Assembly (NCBI GenBank): GCA_045599585.1
Contig: JAZRWH010000147.1
Coordinates: 1 to 46,982 of the forward strand
DNA: 46,982 nucleotides
Origin: RGIG464 sp045599585
GTDB lineage: Bacteria; Myxococcota_A; Bradymonadia; UBA4248
Reading direction: 5' to 3'
This document shows positions 1 through 9,040 of the stretch, one piece after another. A program made the translations under genes and the position numbers. Below the pieces are notes generated by a model that saw nothing but the letters and a program-made list of their open reading frames with translations, made no database searches and was not told the origin of the DNA. Positions within the stretch are counted from its first letter, which is position 1. Each line of letters opens with the position of its first letter.

Positions 1-111
1 GTCTCTGACAGCTATATCAAACGTGTCTGTAATGAAATTAATCAGAGACCTCGAAAAGTACTTGGTTGGAAGACACCGGAAATGGTTTACTCAAATATGC
101 ATTTGGATTGA
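1..111 (+). CDS. IS30-family transposase, C-terminal fragment
   Basis: Frame 1 is open from the first base of the window to a TGA at 109-111 and gives 36 residues. They include NEINQRPRKVLGWKTPEMVY, the typical end of the IS30-family DDE transposase catalytic domain (N-x-RPRK-x-LGW-x-TP). The rest of the gene lies upstream of the window, so intactness cannot be judged. The IS right end must lie in the few bases after the stop. A composite hairpin repeat begins at about 125 without its usual upstream G-rich arm, which suggests the IS sits inside or against that repeat. The family assignment is firm for so short a piece. Confidence 0.85.
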   Translation, partial: VSDSYIKRVCNEINQRPRKVLGWKTPEMVYSNMHLD

Positions 112-124
112 CAATTTTCCGTCT

Positions 125-206
125 CCCCCTGAGCGGCTATCTTGCGTGAAGCAATCGTTTATTCAAACGATTAGCTCCACGCTACAATACGCCGCTACCC
201 TCTCTT
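125..206 (+). repeat. Composite hairpin repeat, 5' truncated (copy 1)
   Basis: The ends match the composite copies at 7844, 10584, 18906 and 30888: CCCCCTGAGCGGCTAT on the left and ATACGCCGCTACCC on the right. The interior is a private nested palindrome with AATCGTTT at 153-160 facing AAACGATT at 165-172. The G-rich arm that precedes CCCCC in the other copies is missing. IS30 sequence lies there instead. Confidence 0.85.
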
Positions 207-246
207 AATCGACACATCACAACAATTACCAATCAGATCCACAGAA

Positions 247-283
247 TAAAAAAGGACGCGCATTCACATAAAATGGCGTCCTT
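247..283 (-). terminator. Rho-independent terminator of the TonB receptor gene
   Basis: On the minus strand GGACGC pairs with GCGTCC (276-281 with 254-259) around a 16-nt loop. A run of seven T follows (plus-strand A at 247-253). It lies 20 bp past the stop codon of the receptor gene. Confidence 0.7.
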
Positions 284-302
284 ACATCATTAGCAATGTG
301 AA

Positions 303-2702
303 CTATTTTTTAAATGGGTAAAATGCAGAGAACATGACGTTATAACGGCTCACTGGCACACCTTCTTTTTCATAATAATAAGCATGCGTAGGCGATGACG
401 CAAAGCCTTCAGAGAAAGCATAGCTACCTTGTACGGAAAGACCAATATTTGCGCCAACGTTCACCGAGAACTGAGGTTGGAAAATCGCATAGAACGGCGT
501 GGCATACTCTGAACGGCTATCCCAAGCCATATCAGAAGCCGTTGACGGCGTTCCACCCACAAGGAACATCGCCAAATCAGCAGTAAACATATCGTTACGA
601 TACGTTGCACCAACCTTGAATCGGTGCATAGCATCATCAGGTATGCGGTCTGATTTGTTCACTTCTTTGTAATCGCTTATACTATATAAGAAATTGTAGT
701 GTGTGTATAAATTCCAATTCATCCCAATCGCGGTGTCAAGTCCGATTTCAAAACCGAAGAGTTTGGCGCCACCATCCTGAACCGGCGTATATCGACCATC
801 TTCACCTAAGGCACTGATATTCTTAAATTTGTCATATTGCATAACAATAAGATTATCAATAAAGGTCGCAAAGGTATCTAGGCGAATTTTCATAAAATAC
901 GTCGGCGTGAAAAGGAATGACAATTCGATGTTATGTAGCGTTTCAGGGTCAAGTTCAGGATTGCCTACAGCATCGAAAGTATCAATATACAATTGATATA
1001 ACGAAGGCTCCTTGAATGAATAACCATAAGAAAGCCTCATCGTCATCCAATCAGTCCATTTAGCGAGAAATGCAAAACGCCAGGATGGTGCATAATCAGG
1101 AGCTTTATCACCACTTCCGTAGATGCGGTACGCATCAAAACGAGCGCCAGCGGTTAAAATAATACGATCGTTCCAAAATCGCTGTTCGTCCTGAATAAAG
1201 ATGGATGGCGTGAGCTGTCCAAGCTTCGTTGCGTCGAGCATAATATTTTCGCCGGCACTATTTTTGATATCAGGGTACCCCTTTCCATTCATAAAATCAT
1301 CAGAACGAATATATTGATACTCAAAAACAAGTCCTGCAATTAGTTCGTTCGCATCATAAATATGCCACTGAACTTGAGTCAACGCATACAACTTATGCTG
1401 AAGCGTATTGTAATTGACTTTATTTGCATACGAAGAAATAATTCCATCAGAGTCATCCTGATTGTAGACATTGAAGAATTCTTTTACTTCCTCTGCATCT
1501 TTATAATTACGATAATGTTTATGTTCGTAATAGTTCAAACGATACGAGAGTAAAGCCAAGAAATTGATACTTTCTCCAAAATTATCTTCGTAAATGAGGT
1601 CCGTATAGAACTCACGTCGATTAAAGCGATAAGGATAGCGATCAGCATCGAGATAGTCCTCACCAGCTGCCTCAACCTGATCTGGTGAAACATATCCACC
1701 ATTTAACTTATCATTATAATGGATTGTTGCATAGTCAATGTTAGGAACACTCTCATTGCCATCAGCGCCAGCGTAAATATCTGTAAAACCCAACTCCCAC
1801 TTAATTTGCTCATAATTCAATTTAAAATTGATGTTATACCAGTGTTTATCTGAATTAGATTTTAAGCTCTCGCCACGAAAATCGAGGGCATTTCCATTGT
1901 TTGTGAGATTATCGCCAGCCTGAGCCATAGAGTAATTTGTATAAACAAAATCACCAATTAACCCAGATCCCTGCGTAGTATTACCAGCAACATGTCCCAA
2001 GATACCTAATTTACCGTCTTCACTGGTATAGGCAGCGATCGCCGAGGCCTTAAAGGTCATGTTATTTTGAAGAGCCACACGATATTCACCATATTTGTTG
2101 ATATCGGATGGATCCTTCGTAAAAATGTTAATGACGCCCTGAAATGCACCAGAGCCATAGAGTGCTGAACCAGGACCTAAAACGACCTCAATACGCTTAA
2201 TAAGCTCAACAGGATAAGTTTCATCAAGCCATATACCAGAATCGCGCACGTCATTCATTGGAACGCCGTTTTGAAGCCACAAAATTCGAGAGTTATTATC
2301 TTCTGTACCGACGAGTCCACGAATCATTACAGACTGAAAAGAAGACTTTGTCGTCAGCGTCTGTACACCAGGCACATGGCGTAATATTTCAGCCAACGAT
2401 CGCCAGCCATAAGCCGCAATATCTCGGTCGGTAATAATGTGAATCGTAGACGGAGCTTCGCTAATAAGCTGACGTTTTTTTGCAGCAGAGAACACGATAT
2501 CGCTCGCGTTGAGTTCCCAACTTGTTTCATGACGCCAGTCCTCTCCCGAAAAAGATTTACCTAACCGTGTATAAGAATCGATCGGATGATTTTCATCCAA
2601 CCCAGGCGGCTTGAGATCAGGGCCGATTTGAGCAGATGCAGAAAGAGGATGAAGCAGTATTGCTGTGATCGCTGCAAACAGAATTTGTTTTGTATATTTC
2701 AT
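303..2702 (-). CDS. TonB-dependent outer membrane receptor
   Basis: The 799-residue product has a signal peptide (about residues 1-24, ending SASA). A plug domain follows, with the typical TITDRDIAAYGWRSLAEILRHVPGV-like segment at about 85-115 and a VVLGPGSALYGSGAFQGVINI-like segment near 175-195. The rest is beta-barrel sequence with aromatic strands (FKEPSLYQLY, LDPETLHNIELSF) ending in FSAFYPFKK. Such receptors import siderophores, cobalamin or other ligands across the outer membrane using TonB energy. The ligand cannot be told from sequence. No TonB box is obvious. The start has a modest AGAGG 5 nt upstream. The gene lies 70 bp downstream of the nucleotidase-like lipoprotein gene on the same strand, so the two may be cotranscribed. 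A terminator follows at 247-283. Confidence 0.9.
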   Translation of the reverse strand: MKYTKQILFAAITAILLHPLSASAQIGPDLKPPGLDENHPIDSYTRLGKSFSGEDWRHETSWELNASDIVFSAAKKRQLISEAPSTIHIITDRDIAAYGWRSLAEILRHVPGVQTLTTKSSFQSVMIRGLVGTEDNNSRILWLQNGVPMNDVRDSGIWLDETYPVELIKRIEVVLGPGSALYGSGAFQGVINIFTKDPSDINKYGEYRVALQNNMTFKASAIAAYTSEDGKLGILGHVAGNTTQGSGLIGDFVYTNYSMAQAGDNLTNNGNALDFRGESLKSNSDKHWYNINFKLNYEQIKWELGFTDIYAGADGNESVPNIDYATIHYNDKLNGGYVSPDQVEAAGEDYLDADRYPYRFNRREFYTDLIYEDNFGESINFLALLSYRLNYYEHKHYRNYKDAEEVKEFFNVYNQDDSDGIISSYANKVNYNTLQHKLYALTQVQWHIYDANELIAGLVFEYQYIRSDDFMNGKGYPDIKNSAGENIMLDATKLGQLTPSIFIQDEQRFWNDRIILTAGARFDAYRIYGSGDKAPDYAPSWRFAFLAKWTDWMTMRLSYGYSFKEPSLYQLYIDTFDAVGNPELDPETLHNIELSFLFTPTYFMKIRLDTFATFIDNLIVMQYDKFKNISALGEDGRYTPVQDGGAKLFGFEIGLDTAIGMNWNLYTHYNFLYSISDYKEVNKSDRIPDDAMHRFKVGATYRNDMFTADLAMFLVGGTPSTASDMAWDSRSEYATPFYAIFQPQFSVNVGANIGLSVQGSYAFSEGFASSPTHAYYYEKEGVPVSRYNVMFSAFYPFKK

Positions 2703-2772
2703 AATGCCTCTAATAAAGCGTTAAGTATTATAAATTCTTTGAGTATGAATGTTACTTGACAGTTGCTCGTGT

Positions 2773-5700
2773 TTAGCCTTGAGCTTCCTCGCCTGGTTCA
2801 ACAGGATCTACGACCGGTTTATCATCCTTATCCGAGCCATTGCCCGCAGCCGCTTGGTCGGCTTTGTAGTTGCAGTCTTCCGCAATACTAAGGTCTTCTG
2901 CCAATTTTTTCTGCGTTGCAACACACAATGCGTTTGCATAATCCACAGCATACCCCATACTATTACCAGACTCTGGAACGGTTTTATCTGTATAAATACG
3001 TTTTATAAGATTATAGGTTATTAACTCATCAAGCGTATTCATTTCGAATTCATCATCATCACTACTCGCATTGATATCATACTTACAGATCATTTTATCA
3101 TCATGTTGAAGAATACCTTCAAAAATATCGTATAGATAATCTTTAGAAATATCGACATGGTTTATTCTATCAACGTCTTTTAGTACCGTATCGAAACCAT
3201 CGCCCATATTGTAAATATAATCTGTAATCAATACTTTGTAATTTTTTTCTAGCGATTTTTGTATTTCCTGAACGTCATTGCTAATGAAGAATTCCTCGGG
3301 CTCCGGCATAGCATGACCTATACTGCGACAGACAACGGAGTACTCTCCACCGACTGACTCATCACAAGCATAAACAGTACCTTTAATATTGTTACCTTCT
3401 ATCGAGTACTCACCTATCATGCATGATTTTTCATCTGCTTTACGAACACCTAAAATGCAAGTTTTTTCTCCAGAATTTGCATTTTCTTTAATAGCTGTTC
3501 GTAAATCCTCGCTCAAATACATAATATCTGTAAATTTTTGTTTAAAATCAACCGCCCATATTTCATTTACTTTCTTTGTACTGGAATTGATCGTCTTATA
3601 TGCGATATTAATGCCCGCAATGGCAGGAAAAGCACCATCTACCTTCGCACTTAAACCAGCCTCGAGCAATTCTACTATTTTTTTCAGCGAAAACGGCATG
3701 ACGACTGCTTTGTTATTATAAAATAGCGCAGTGTGTATCATGTCGTAGTCAATAATACTGTACCCATGACTTTCGCGGATATTACCAGCATTAAAAATCG
3801 CTAAATCAATATCCTTGCCATTTTTCGAGCTTCCAAACAAACTATCGTAATAATTCTGGCCGTTACTATTCTTACTGTTCATATGCTTCAAAAGCATATT
3901 CAAGATAAGATTTGGCGTAAATGTATTAAATTTTCGTATTTCTTGACCCTTGTTCTCTTTTGCTGCGTAGCGATCGCCAAAAGAACAAACAAATTTCGGC
4001 GAATAGCATCCCGAATTTGCATCTGAATCATGAACATTGGTGAAACCAGCATCCCAACATAAGTTAGTGCTATAGGTCAACTGCGTGATATTATACATGC
4101 AAGTCCAAATATTCTGCATATCGTTGATCGTCGGAACGTTTGGATTACTTGAGTCATTATCCATGACATCAAACAATGCATCTACGCATTTTTCCGACGA
4201 TTCTGTACGATCTAACGTTTCAAACGCATTGCAACGATCTTGACCAGAAAAGACCGGACAATTATTTTTAGACGTATCTACTTTATCGTTATCTTGTCCA
4301 TCACCACAGCATCGCAAATACTCTAGATATAAATCTTTGTAATCTTTGCAAACCTGAGGCACAAAAGCACTATCAAACAATCTTTCGCAATCTAGCTGAC
4401 TTTTGTATCGTTCTTCGTATAGAGGATCAATCACGGGCTCAAGCTTATACTCATTAAGATGAACACTAATGCGATTCGTCAATCCCGGAATTTCTTCTTT
4501 TGGCTTTATTATAAAACGAGCCTTAGCTGTATGCGATCCTCGCAGAGGAATCTCGTTAAACCAAATGACATGCGATTGACTATCCCCCTCACGAGATTCA
4601 TCATTAATTTTGAAATTAAAGCTCTTGAGTCCAAATTTCGATAGCGCCTTGCCTCGAATTCCATCATTTTCGTTACACGATACTAATTTTTGGTCTTTTT
4701 GATCCTCACCATCGAAGCAAGCCGAGTAATTAGAAATTATATTTGCTTCACTCAGTCGTCCCAAGAGCGCACCACCGTCAGCACTATCAAATATCTTTTT
4801 GTCAAGATTTTGATTATCTTCGGCTTTCATTGAATAACAACCATTCACATCATATTGAATGTAATAATCATTCAACATAGGATCTTGGTTTTCTCCACAA
4901 TCAATATTTGTGAGGTTACTACCAGCAGCCATCGGGGTAAGCAGAGGGTTACTATCGTTGCCTTCGCCAAAGATAAAAGCAATACCCTCAAAGATCTCCT
5001 GACGCATTAGACTACGCAAATCATCAGCTGTAGCATTTGCACGCTCAGTTGAGCTTTCTCGATACTTCTTCAACATGTCATGGGTAACAATCAAACGGCT
5101 ACTACACGGATAATCTTCATAAAATCCGGCATATCCGTCATCTAACACCAAAGATTTGTTGTCGCCTTCTGGCGCTTTTGTTTCAGCTTTTTTCTTTGAC
5201 TTCGCCGAAGTTACAGCATGTGAAAACTTTTCATTAAGTGCAAAAAATGCATTAAAGAAATTGCGTACATTTGCTGAGTCCCCGGTAATATGTGAAAGAA
5301 GCACGAAGACTCGCGCGTTTTGGTTATAAGCCTCTTCCATCGTATTGATGACTGAGCAGTAGTCTGACACTTCCATAGTACCAAAACTACCACGCGTAAT
5401 CGTCTGAGCGATCATCTCATCAATGATACCCAGAAGGGCTACCTTAACCGTTCGGTGCGTCAGATTGTCCTTCGGTTCAACAAGTCCGTCCTCACCTACA
5501 GCAGGGATCTCAATAATCTTATACTGTGCAGTATGTTCGAGATTATTCGGCAGATTATACATATTAGAAATTACTATTTTGTAATCTGCTCTATTGATGA
5601 CATTTTGGAAATGTTCCATTGTAACATCAAAGTTGTGATTTCCAATCGTGTCAGCATCGAACCCAAGCATATTGAGCATATGTACAGCTGGCATGTCATC

Positions 5701-6531
5701 GTAAGCGAGTGAAAGCGTGGTAGATGAACCAACGCTATCGCCGTTTCCAATTTTGATTATCTGCGAAGGATCAAGAGCCGATGTTTCATCAGACAGAACG
5801 TTGTTCCAAACATAATCTATTCCAGATCCGCCTGTCTGATAATAAGTACAACGCCATTTGACCGGATCAGGATCACCGGCTTCAGGTGCACCCATCGCTT
5901 CAGGATCACAATCGGGATCATCAGGATCACATTCTTCAGCTTCGCAATTTTCACCCGTTTCTGGGTTGCAATCCCCGATGCCACAATCCTCTATATTAGG
6001 ATCGCATTCTGGTTCAACAATCTCACAGTCTTCGATGTTAGGATCACATTCTGGTTCAACAATCTCACAATCTTCGATGTTGGGATCACATTCCTCTGAG
6101 TCACTCAGTTTCGTACACGCAATTGCCGGATGCTCTAAACTATCCTCCGAGGGTACACCGTACGGATAAAAGTAGAGCGTTCCCTCACTTCCAAACTGAA
6201 AAATCGACTGATACTCTTTGCAGTCTGCGCAATCATCCTCACCAGTATTCAAAATTTTATCAACATCGGACTGTTTCAGTTCAAACGAAACAGCCTCTGG
6301 GACAACGCGCGATTCCCATTCAGAAAGCAAGAAAAGATCGAATTCGTACGCGTCGGCAAAAGGAAGCTTTTCATTGCTTTGTAGCGAAACCTGCTCTGGG
6401 CCCTGGCAACTGCACAACAACGCAGACAATACAACAGCAGGCAGCCACCTAGATGTACGGCGATGCCATACTTTGGATGCAAGCTGACGATCTGGAAATT
6501 TCAAGGCTTTACGTCTTCTACTGGTGTTCAT
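2773..6531 (-). CDS. Cys-rich lipoprotein with degenerate 5'-nucleotidase (UshA-like) fold
   Basis: The 1252-residue product has a basic N-terminus, a hydrophobic segment (WLPAVVLSALLCSC) and a plausible lipobox Cys at about residue 43. Metallophosphatase landmarks follow in order: GNGDSVGSS near 262, DADTIGNHNFD near 293 and VFVLLSHITGD near 395. Much later, near 912, NAGNIRESHGY matches the 5'-nucleotidase C-terminal substrate-domain motif. The first metal motif, normally N-D-x-H-x-R, appears as SEWESR, and the GHTH motif appears as GEGND, so several ligands look lost. About 300 residues of insertions and a tandem Cys-rich repeat (residues about 145-180) make it twice the usual size. It may bind a nucleotide or sugar without hydrolysing it, or be a surface protein on a borrowed fold. 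No strong ribosome binding site is seen before the ATG. Confidence 0.75.
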   Translation of the reverse strand: MNTSRRRKALKFPDRQLASKVWHRRTSRWLPAVVLSALLCSCQGPEQVSLQSNEKLPFADAYEFDLFLLSEWESRVVPEAVSFELKQSDVDKILNTGEDDCADCKEYQSIFQFGSEGTLYFYPYGVPSEDSLEHPAIACTKLSDSEECDPNIEDCEIVEPECDPNIEDCEIVEPECDPNIEDCGIGDCNPETGENCEAEECDPDDPDCDPEAMGAPEAGDPDPVKWRCTYYQTGGSGIDYVWNNVLSDETSALDPSQIIKIGNGDSVGSSTTLSLAYDDMPAVHMLNMLGFDADTIGNHNFDVTMEHFQNVINRADYKIVISNMYNLPNNLEHTAQYKIIEIPAVGEDGLVEPKDNLTHRTVKVALLGIIDEMIAQTITRGSFGTMEVSDYCSVINTMEEAYNQNARVFVLLSHITGDSANVRNFFNAFFALNEKFSHAVTSAKSKKKAETKAPEGDNKSLVLDDGYAGFYEDYPCSSRLIVTHDMLKKYRESSTERANATADDLRSLMRQEIFEGIAFIFGEGNDSNPLLTPMAAGSNLTNIDCGENQDPMLNDYYIQYDVNGCYSMKAEDNQNLDKKIFDSADGGALLGRLSEANIISNYSACFDGEDQKDQKLVSCNENDGIRGKALSKFGLKSFNFKINDESREGDSQSHVIWFNEIPLRGSHTAKARFIIKPKEEIPGLTNRISVHLNEYKLEPVIDPLYEERYKSQLDCERLFDSAFVPQVCKDYKDLYLEYLRCCGDGQDNDKVDTSKNNCPVFSGQDRCNAFETLDRTESSEKCVDALFDVMDNDSSNPNVPTINDMQNIWTCMYNITQLTYSTNLCWDAGFTNVHDSDANSGCYSPKFVCSFGDRYAAKENKGQEIRKFNTFTPNLILNMLLKHMNSKNSNGQNYYDSLFGSSKNGKDIDLAIFNAGNIRESHGYSIIDYDMIHTALFYNNKAVVMPFSLKKIVELLEAGLSAKVDGAFPAIAGINIAYKTINSSTKKVNEIWAVDFKQKFTDIMYLSEDLRTAIKENANSGEKTCILGVRKADEKSCMIGEYSIEGNNIKGTVYACDESVGGEYSVVCRSIGHAMPEPEEFFISNDVQEIQKSLEKNYKVLITDYIYNMGDGFDTVLKDVDRINHVDISKDYLYDIFEGILQHDDKMICKYDINASSDDDEFEMNTLDELITYNLIKRIYTDKTVPESGNSMGYAVDYANALCVATQKKLAEDLSIAEDCNYKADQAAAGNGSDKDDKPVVDPVEPGEEAQG
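6001..6098 (-). repeat. 42-bp tandem repeat encoding CDPNIEDCEIVEPE
   Basis: Two nearly identical 42-bp units (6001-6042 and 6043-6084) are flanked by partial units on both sides, about 5981-6000 and 6085-6098. Each unit encodes the 14-residue Cys/Asp/Glu-rich block CDPNIEDCEIVEPE in the nucleotidase-like lipoprotein. Near-identity at the DNA level points to recent expansion and possible copy-number variation. Confidence 0.9.
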
Positions 6532-6848
6532 AAATTTTCAAACTGGCAAAAGCAGTCTAACAGGTGTTTATCAATATTTTGAACTCATGATAAAAAGACC
6601 AGTTTTACTGCGATATACTATATTTACGTAATAGAATTTTTTTAAATACCCGTGCAGCAAACGCGGTAAGCTCATTACACTAAGCTTATGACGGCATACA
6701 CTAGTTATCCTTTAAAGATACTTCCAACACGCTGAAAATTCCATGAAAACTTTGTCGGATTTCATATCTGCTATAGATTCGCTTTACCTTGCAAGTAAGG
6801 TTAGTTTGTACCTTGCTCACGCTCACAAGCTTGCAATCAGCAAATCAA
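6532..6848. other. Divergent intergenic region, 317 bp
   Basis: This AT-rich spacer separates the divergent lipoprotein gene (minus) and phosphatase gene (plus) and must hold promoters for both. It has TATACTATATTTACG at about 6614-6628, but no -35/-10 pair is convincing. An upstream in-frame ATG at 6789 would extend the phosphatase by 20 residues. It is not preferred because the signal peptide begins at 6849. No RNA gene or repeat is seen. Confidence 0.4.
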
Positions 6849-7658
6849 ATGAAAAAACGAAAGCTCATTCAAATACTGTGCATTTTTATTGGCGGGCTCA
6901 TGCTATCATCAGTCTTGCCGATGCCTGCAGATGCCCGTCCCCACCGCCACCACCGATCAAAACCGGCGACAGAAGCATCAAAGACACCCCCAGCGCCCAC
7001 AATAGCGATGAGCGCAGAAACCCAGCCCGTCTATCAATCGCTTCATCATGCAGTTCTTCAGGGAGCTGCGCGCGGTGTACGCGTACCACCGCCCGCAAGT
7101 TCACTTCCCCGAAACACACGCCAAATTACCGAAGGATATTGGATCGGAGGTATTCCCACAGTACAAAACATTGATGCGCTTTACAAAAAGCATATTCGCC
7201 TCATCATCTCTGCAACGCGTGTTTCGTCAGAGTTTGAGCCAGTCAAAAAGCATATCGCCGAGCTTGGCATTAAGCACATCATTCTGCCCTTTGGCGGAAA
7301 ATTTCCCAAAAGCTCAGCATTTTATCAGGCCGTATTAAAAGTCTCACCCGAAAACACTTATATCCACTGCGATCATGGTGGAGATCGAAGTGGCGCTTTG
7401 CTGGCATTTCTTCTCGTTAAACGTCACAACTGGTCTATTCCACACGCCCTGATGGCAGTCTTATTTCCGGGAAAAAACGATATCAATGGCTTAAAAAAGG
7501 TACTGGCAGATCGTGGATACCCAATCCAAGAGAGTGAGCTGAACCAATACGTAGGTATATACTCTGGGGCGCGTAATGGAAGCGGCGGTGGACTAAAGGT
7601 TCGAAGCGAGAATTATAAAAAATTGATTAACACACTCATTGATGCGCTCGAAAATTAG
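6849..7658 (+). CDS. Exported tyrosine/dual-specificity phosphatase-like protein
   Basis: The 269-residue product, read from ATG 6849, starts with the signal peptide MKKRKLIQILCIFIGGLMLS and continues to PADA. A His/Arg/Pro-rich stretch follows, then a phosphatase core. HCDHGGDRSGA near residue 172 is the Cys-x5-Arg loop of cysteine phosphatases, with the catalytic Cys after His and the phosphate-binding Arg followed by Ser. Upstream, GYWIGGIPTVQNIDALYKK resembles the start of the dual-specificity fold and is common in secreted bacterial members that act on phosphoproteins, phytate or lipids. The substrate is unknown. The signal peptide implies a periplasmic or extracellular site. The start at 6849 was chosen because the signal peptide begins there. 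The ribosome binding site is weak. The stop lies directly beside a mobile-element remnant (7660-7810). Confidence 0.8.
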   Translation: MKKRKLIQILCIFIGGLMLSSVLPMPADARPHRHHRSKPATEASKTPPAPTIAMSAETQPVYQSLHHAVLQGAARGVRVPPPASSLPRNTRQITEGYWIGGIPTVQNIDALYKKHIRLIISATRVSSEFEPVKKHIAELGIKHIILPFGGKFPKSSAFYQAVLKVSPENTYIHCDHGGDRSGALLAFLLVKRHNWSIPHALMAVLFPGKNDINGLKKVLADRGYPIQESELNQYVGIYSGARNGSGGGLKVRSENYKKLINTLIDALEN

Positions 7659-7659
7659 C

Positions 7660-7810
7660 CGCGCCCGCTGCTTGCCTTCGGCTTCGCGACGCAGGCGATT
7701 TAACAGTAATCTTAAGTCTTTTTCATGCTTAGAAACGACGATATATCGATAAAATAAAGCTACTGTAGAGTTATCAGAGTATTCTATGAAAACTTCGTGG
7801 GACAGCAGTG
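7660..7810 (-). mobile_element. Half copy of the 384-bp inverted-repeat element (copy B)
   Basis: This is the reverse complement of the left part of the element at 32851-33234. The terminal repeat CACTGCTGTCCCAC lies at 7797-7810 (as GTGGGACAGCAGTG). The match then continues for about 140 bp through TCTACAGTAGCTTTGTTTTA-like sequence and a CTTCGGCTTCGCGAC stretch, and stops at the end of the phosphatase gene. The right half and right terminal repeat are missing. A composite hairpin repeat starts 33 bp beyond its terminal repeat. Confidence 0.85.
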
Positions 7811-7843
7811 TTACCTGCTCATTTTTTGACGCGCCGCAGGCTT

Positions 7844-7899
7844 GAGGGGGTAGCGGCGTATTGTCGAAGACAATAGCCGCTCAGGGGGACACATCCCCC
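7844..7899 (-). repeat. Composite hairpin repeat (copy 2)
   Basis: Read on the minus strand it has the full arrangement: a mini-hairpin with GGGGG (7895-7899, as CCCCC on plus) facing CCCCC (7884-7888), then TGAGCGGC, core TATTGTC-ttc-GACAATA, an unpaired C, GCCGC and TACCCCCTC. On the plus strand the foot of the hairpin reads GTAGCGGCGTATTG. Confidence 0.9.
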
Positions 7900-7950
7900 A
7901 CCCAAACAAAAACAAACAAATATCTTTGCTCATCTGATTCGAAGAAATTG

Positions 7951-7985
7951 TATAATATGATGCTCCGCGACTGCGGAGTTTTTTT
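7951..7985 (+). terminator. Perfect short terminator directly after a TATAAT box
   Basis: CTCCGC (7963-7968) pairs with GCGGAG (7973-7978) around GACT and is followed by seven T (7979-7985), a textbook intrinsic terminator. A TATAAT lies only 7 bp upstream at 7951-7956, with TTGCTC 19 bp before that. Transcription from this box would start at or in the hairpin. It probably ends transcripts entering from the phosphatase side. Otherwise it is a 5' hairpin or attenuator for the RluA gene. Confidence 0.65.
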
Positions 7986-8048
7986 ATGCACCTCACGATG
8001 CATGAATTTAATTCGTAATTAACAATACAATTTACACTAAGAGTGATT

Positions 8049-9032
8049 ATGAAAGGACATTCTACGCGTTCATTCGATCCCTATAATTCCAACCGTCGCA
8101 ACAGACAAACGCGCAGCGATCGCGAACAAGTTATGCAACATTCGGAAGACGTTCATCGTCAACGCATTCGCGTTAAAGAAAGTGCGCCGCTTCTCGATTT
8201 TTTGATGCAAAAGCTGTCAGGGCAAAGTGCAACAAGCGTCAAAAATCTTCTAAAGCACCGATGTATTCTTATTAATGATGACAAAATCGTCACCCAGTTT
8301 GACTACGCCCTCGAACCTGGTGACATCGTCTCGATCTTATCAGCCAAAGAAGCGAAATACGGACTTTTTCACCCCCTTCTTCGTATATTATACGAAGATG
8401 ATTTTATTATGGCAGTCGAAAAGAAATCGGGGTTACTGAGCGTCGACGTCACAGGCGGAGGCGCTGATAATGCGGCTGCCATTTTGGACAACCACGTCAA
8501 AAGACGCGATCCGAATAAACGCATTTATATCGTACATCGGCTTGACCGCGATACGAGCGGTGTCATGCTTTTTGCCAAATGCCGCGAAGCTCAGTCAAAG
8601 CTCGTCGCAGACTGGAATGATCGCGTACTTGAACGCACGTACATTGCGATTACAGAAGGCGTGCCCGAGGCTGCTCGTGCAACGATCGATCGAATGCTCT
8701 ATCAGGACGACCACATGGTCGTGCACGTCACGGATGATCCAAAAATCGGACTAAGAGCAGTCACGCATTATAAAGTCCTATCACGAAATGCGGATAATGC
8801 ACGCGTGCAGTGCGACCTTGAAACAGGACGAACCAACCAGATCCGCGTGCACATGCAATCGATTGGACATCCCTTGGTCGGCGACGAAAAATATGGCGCT
8901 GTTCAAAATCCGCTTGGACGATTAGGACTTCACGCTTTGAATATTAAATTTTACCACCCGATAACGCAAAAAGTGATGTCTTTTGAAGTTCCCGAGCCAA
9001 GCGAATTTAGTGCGTTATTCAAAGATAATTAA
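8049..9032 (+). CDS. RluA-family 23S rRNA/tRNA pseudouridine synthase
   Basis: The product has about 327 residues. It has a basic N-terminal tail, an S4 RNA-binding domain at about 48-100 (LLDFLMQKLSGQSATSVKNL, then VKHRCILINDD-like), and the RluA catalytic domain. IVHRLDRDTSGVMLFAK at about 167-183 holds the catalytic Asp of the HRLDxxTSG motif, and ETGRTNQIRVHMQSIGHPLVGD is the conserved C-terminal motif. The enzyme isomerises uridine to pseudouridine in rRNA and acts in the cytoplasm. RluC/RluD-type is most likely from the S4 domain, but the target site cannot be assigned. ATG 8049 is preferred over GTG 8043 because AAGAG sits 6-10 nt upstream. It converges with the metallophosphoesterase gene with only 8 bp between stops. 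Confidence 0.9.
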   Translation: MKGHSTRSFDPYNSNRRNRQTRSDREQVMQHSEDVHRQRIRVKESAPLLDFLMQKLSGQSATSVKNLLKHRCILINDDKIVTQFDYALEPGDIVSILSAKEAKYGLFHPLLRILYEDDFIMAVEKKSGLLSVDVTGGGADNAAAILDNHVKRRDPNKRIYIVHRLDRDTSGVMLFAKCREAQSKLVADWNDRVLERTYIAITEGVPEAARATIDRMLYQDDHMVVHVTDDPKIGLRAVTHYKVLSRNADNARVQCDLETGRTNQIRVHMQSIGHPLVGDEKYGAVQNPLGRLGLHALNIKFYHPITQKVMSFEVPEPSEFSALFKDN

Positions 9033-9040
9033 CGAATAAA

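Noticed and set aside
125..206. Integron attC-like site
   Set aside because: The hairpins lack the attC end motifs (RYYYAAC and GTTRRRY), and there is no integrase or cassette-like gene order.
23..208. 61-residue ORF starting at 23
   Set aside because: It overlaps the IS30 transposase end in another frame and runs into the hairpin repeat.
5858..6169. Ser/Gly-rich plus-strand ORF with SGSTISQSSMLGSHS-like repeats
   Set aside because: It is the antisense shadow of the tandem CDPNIEDCEIVEPE repeat of the minus-strand lipoprotein.
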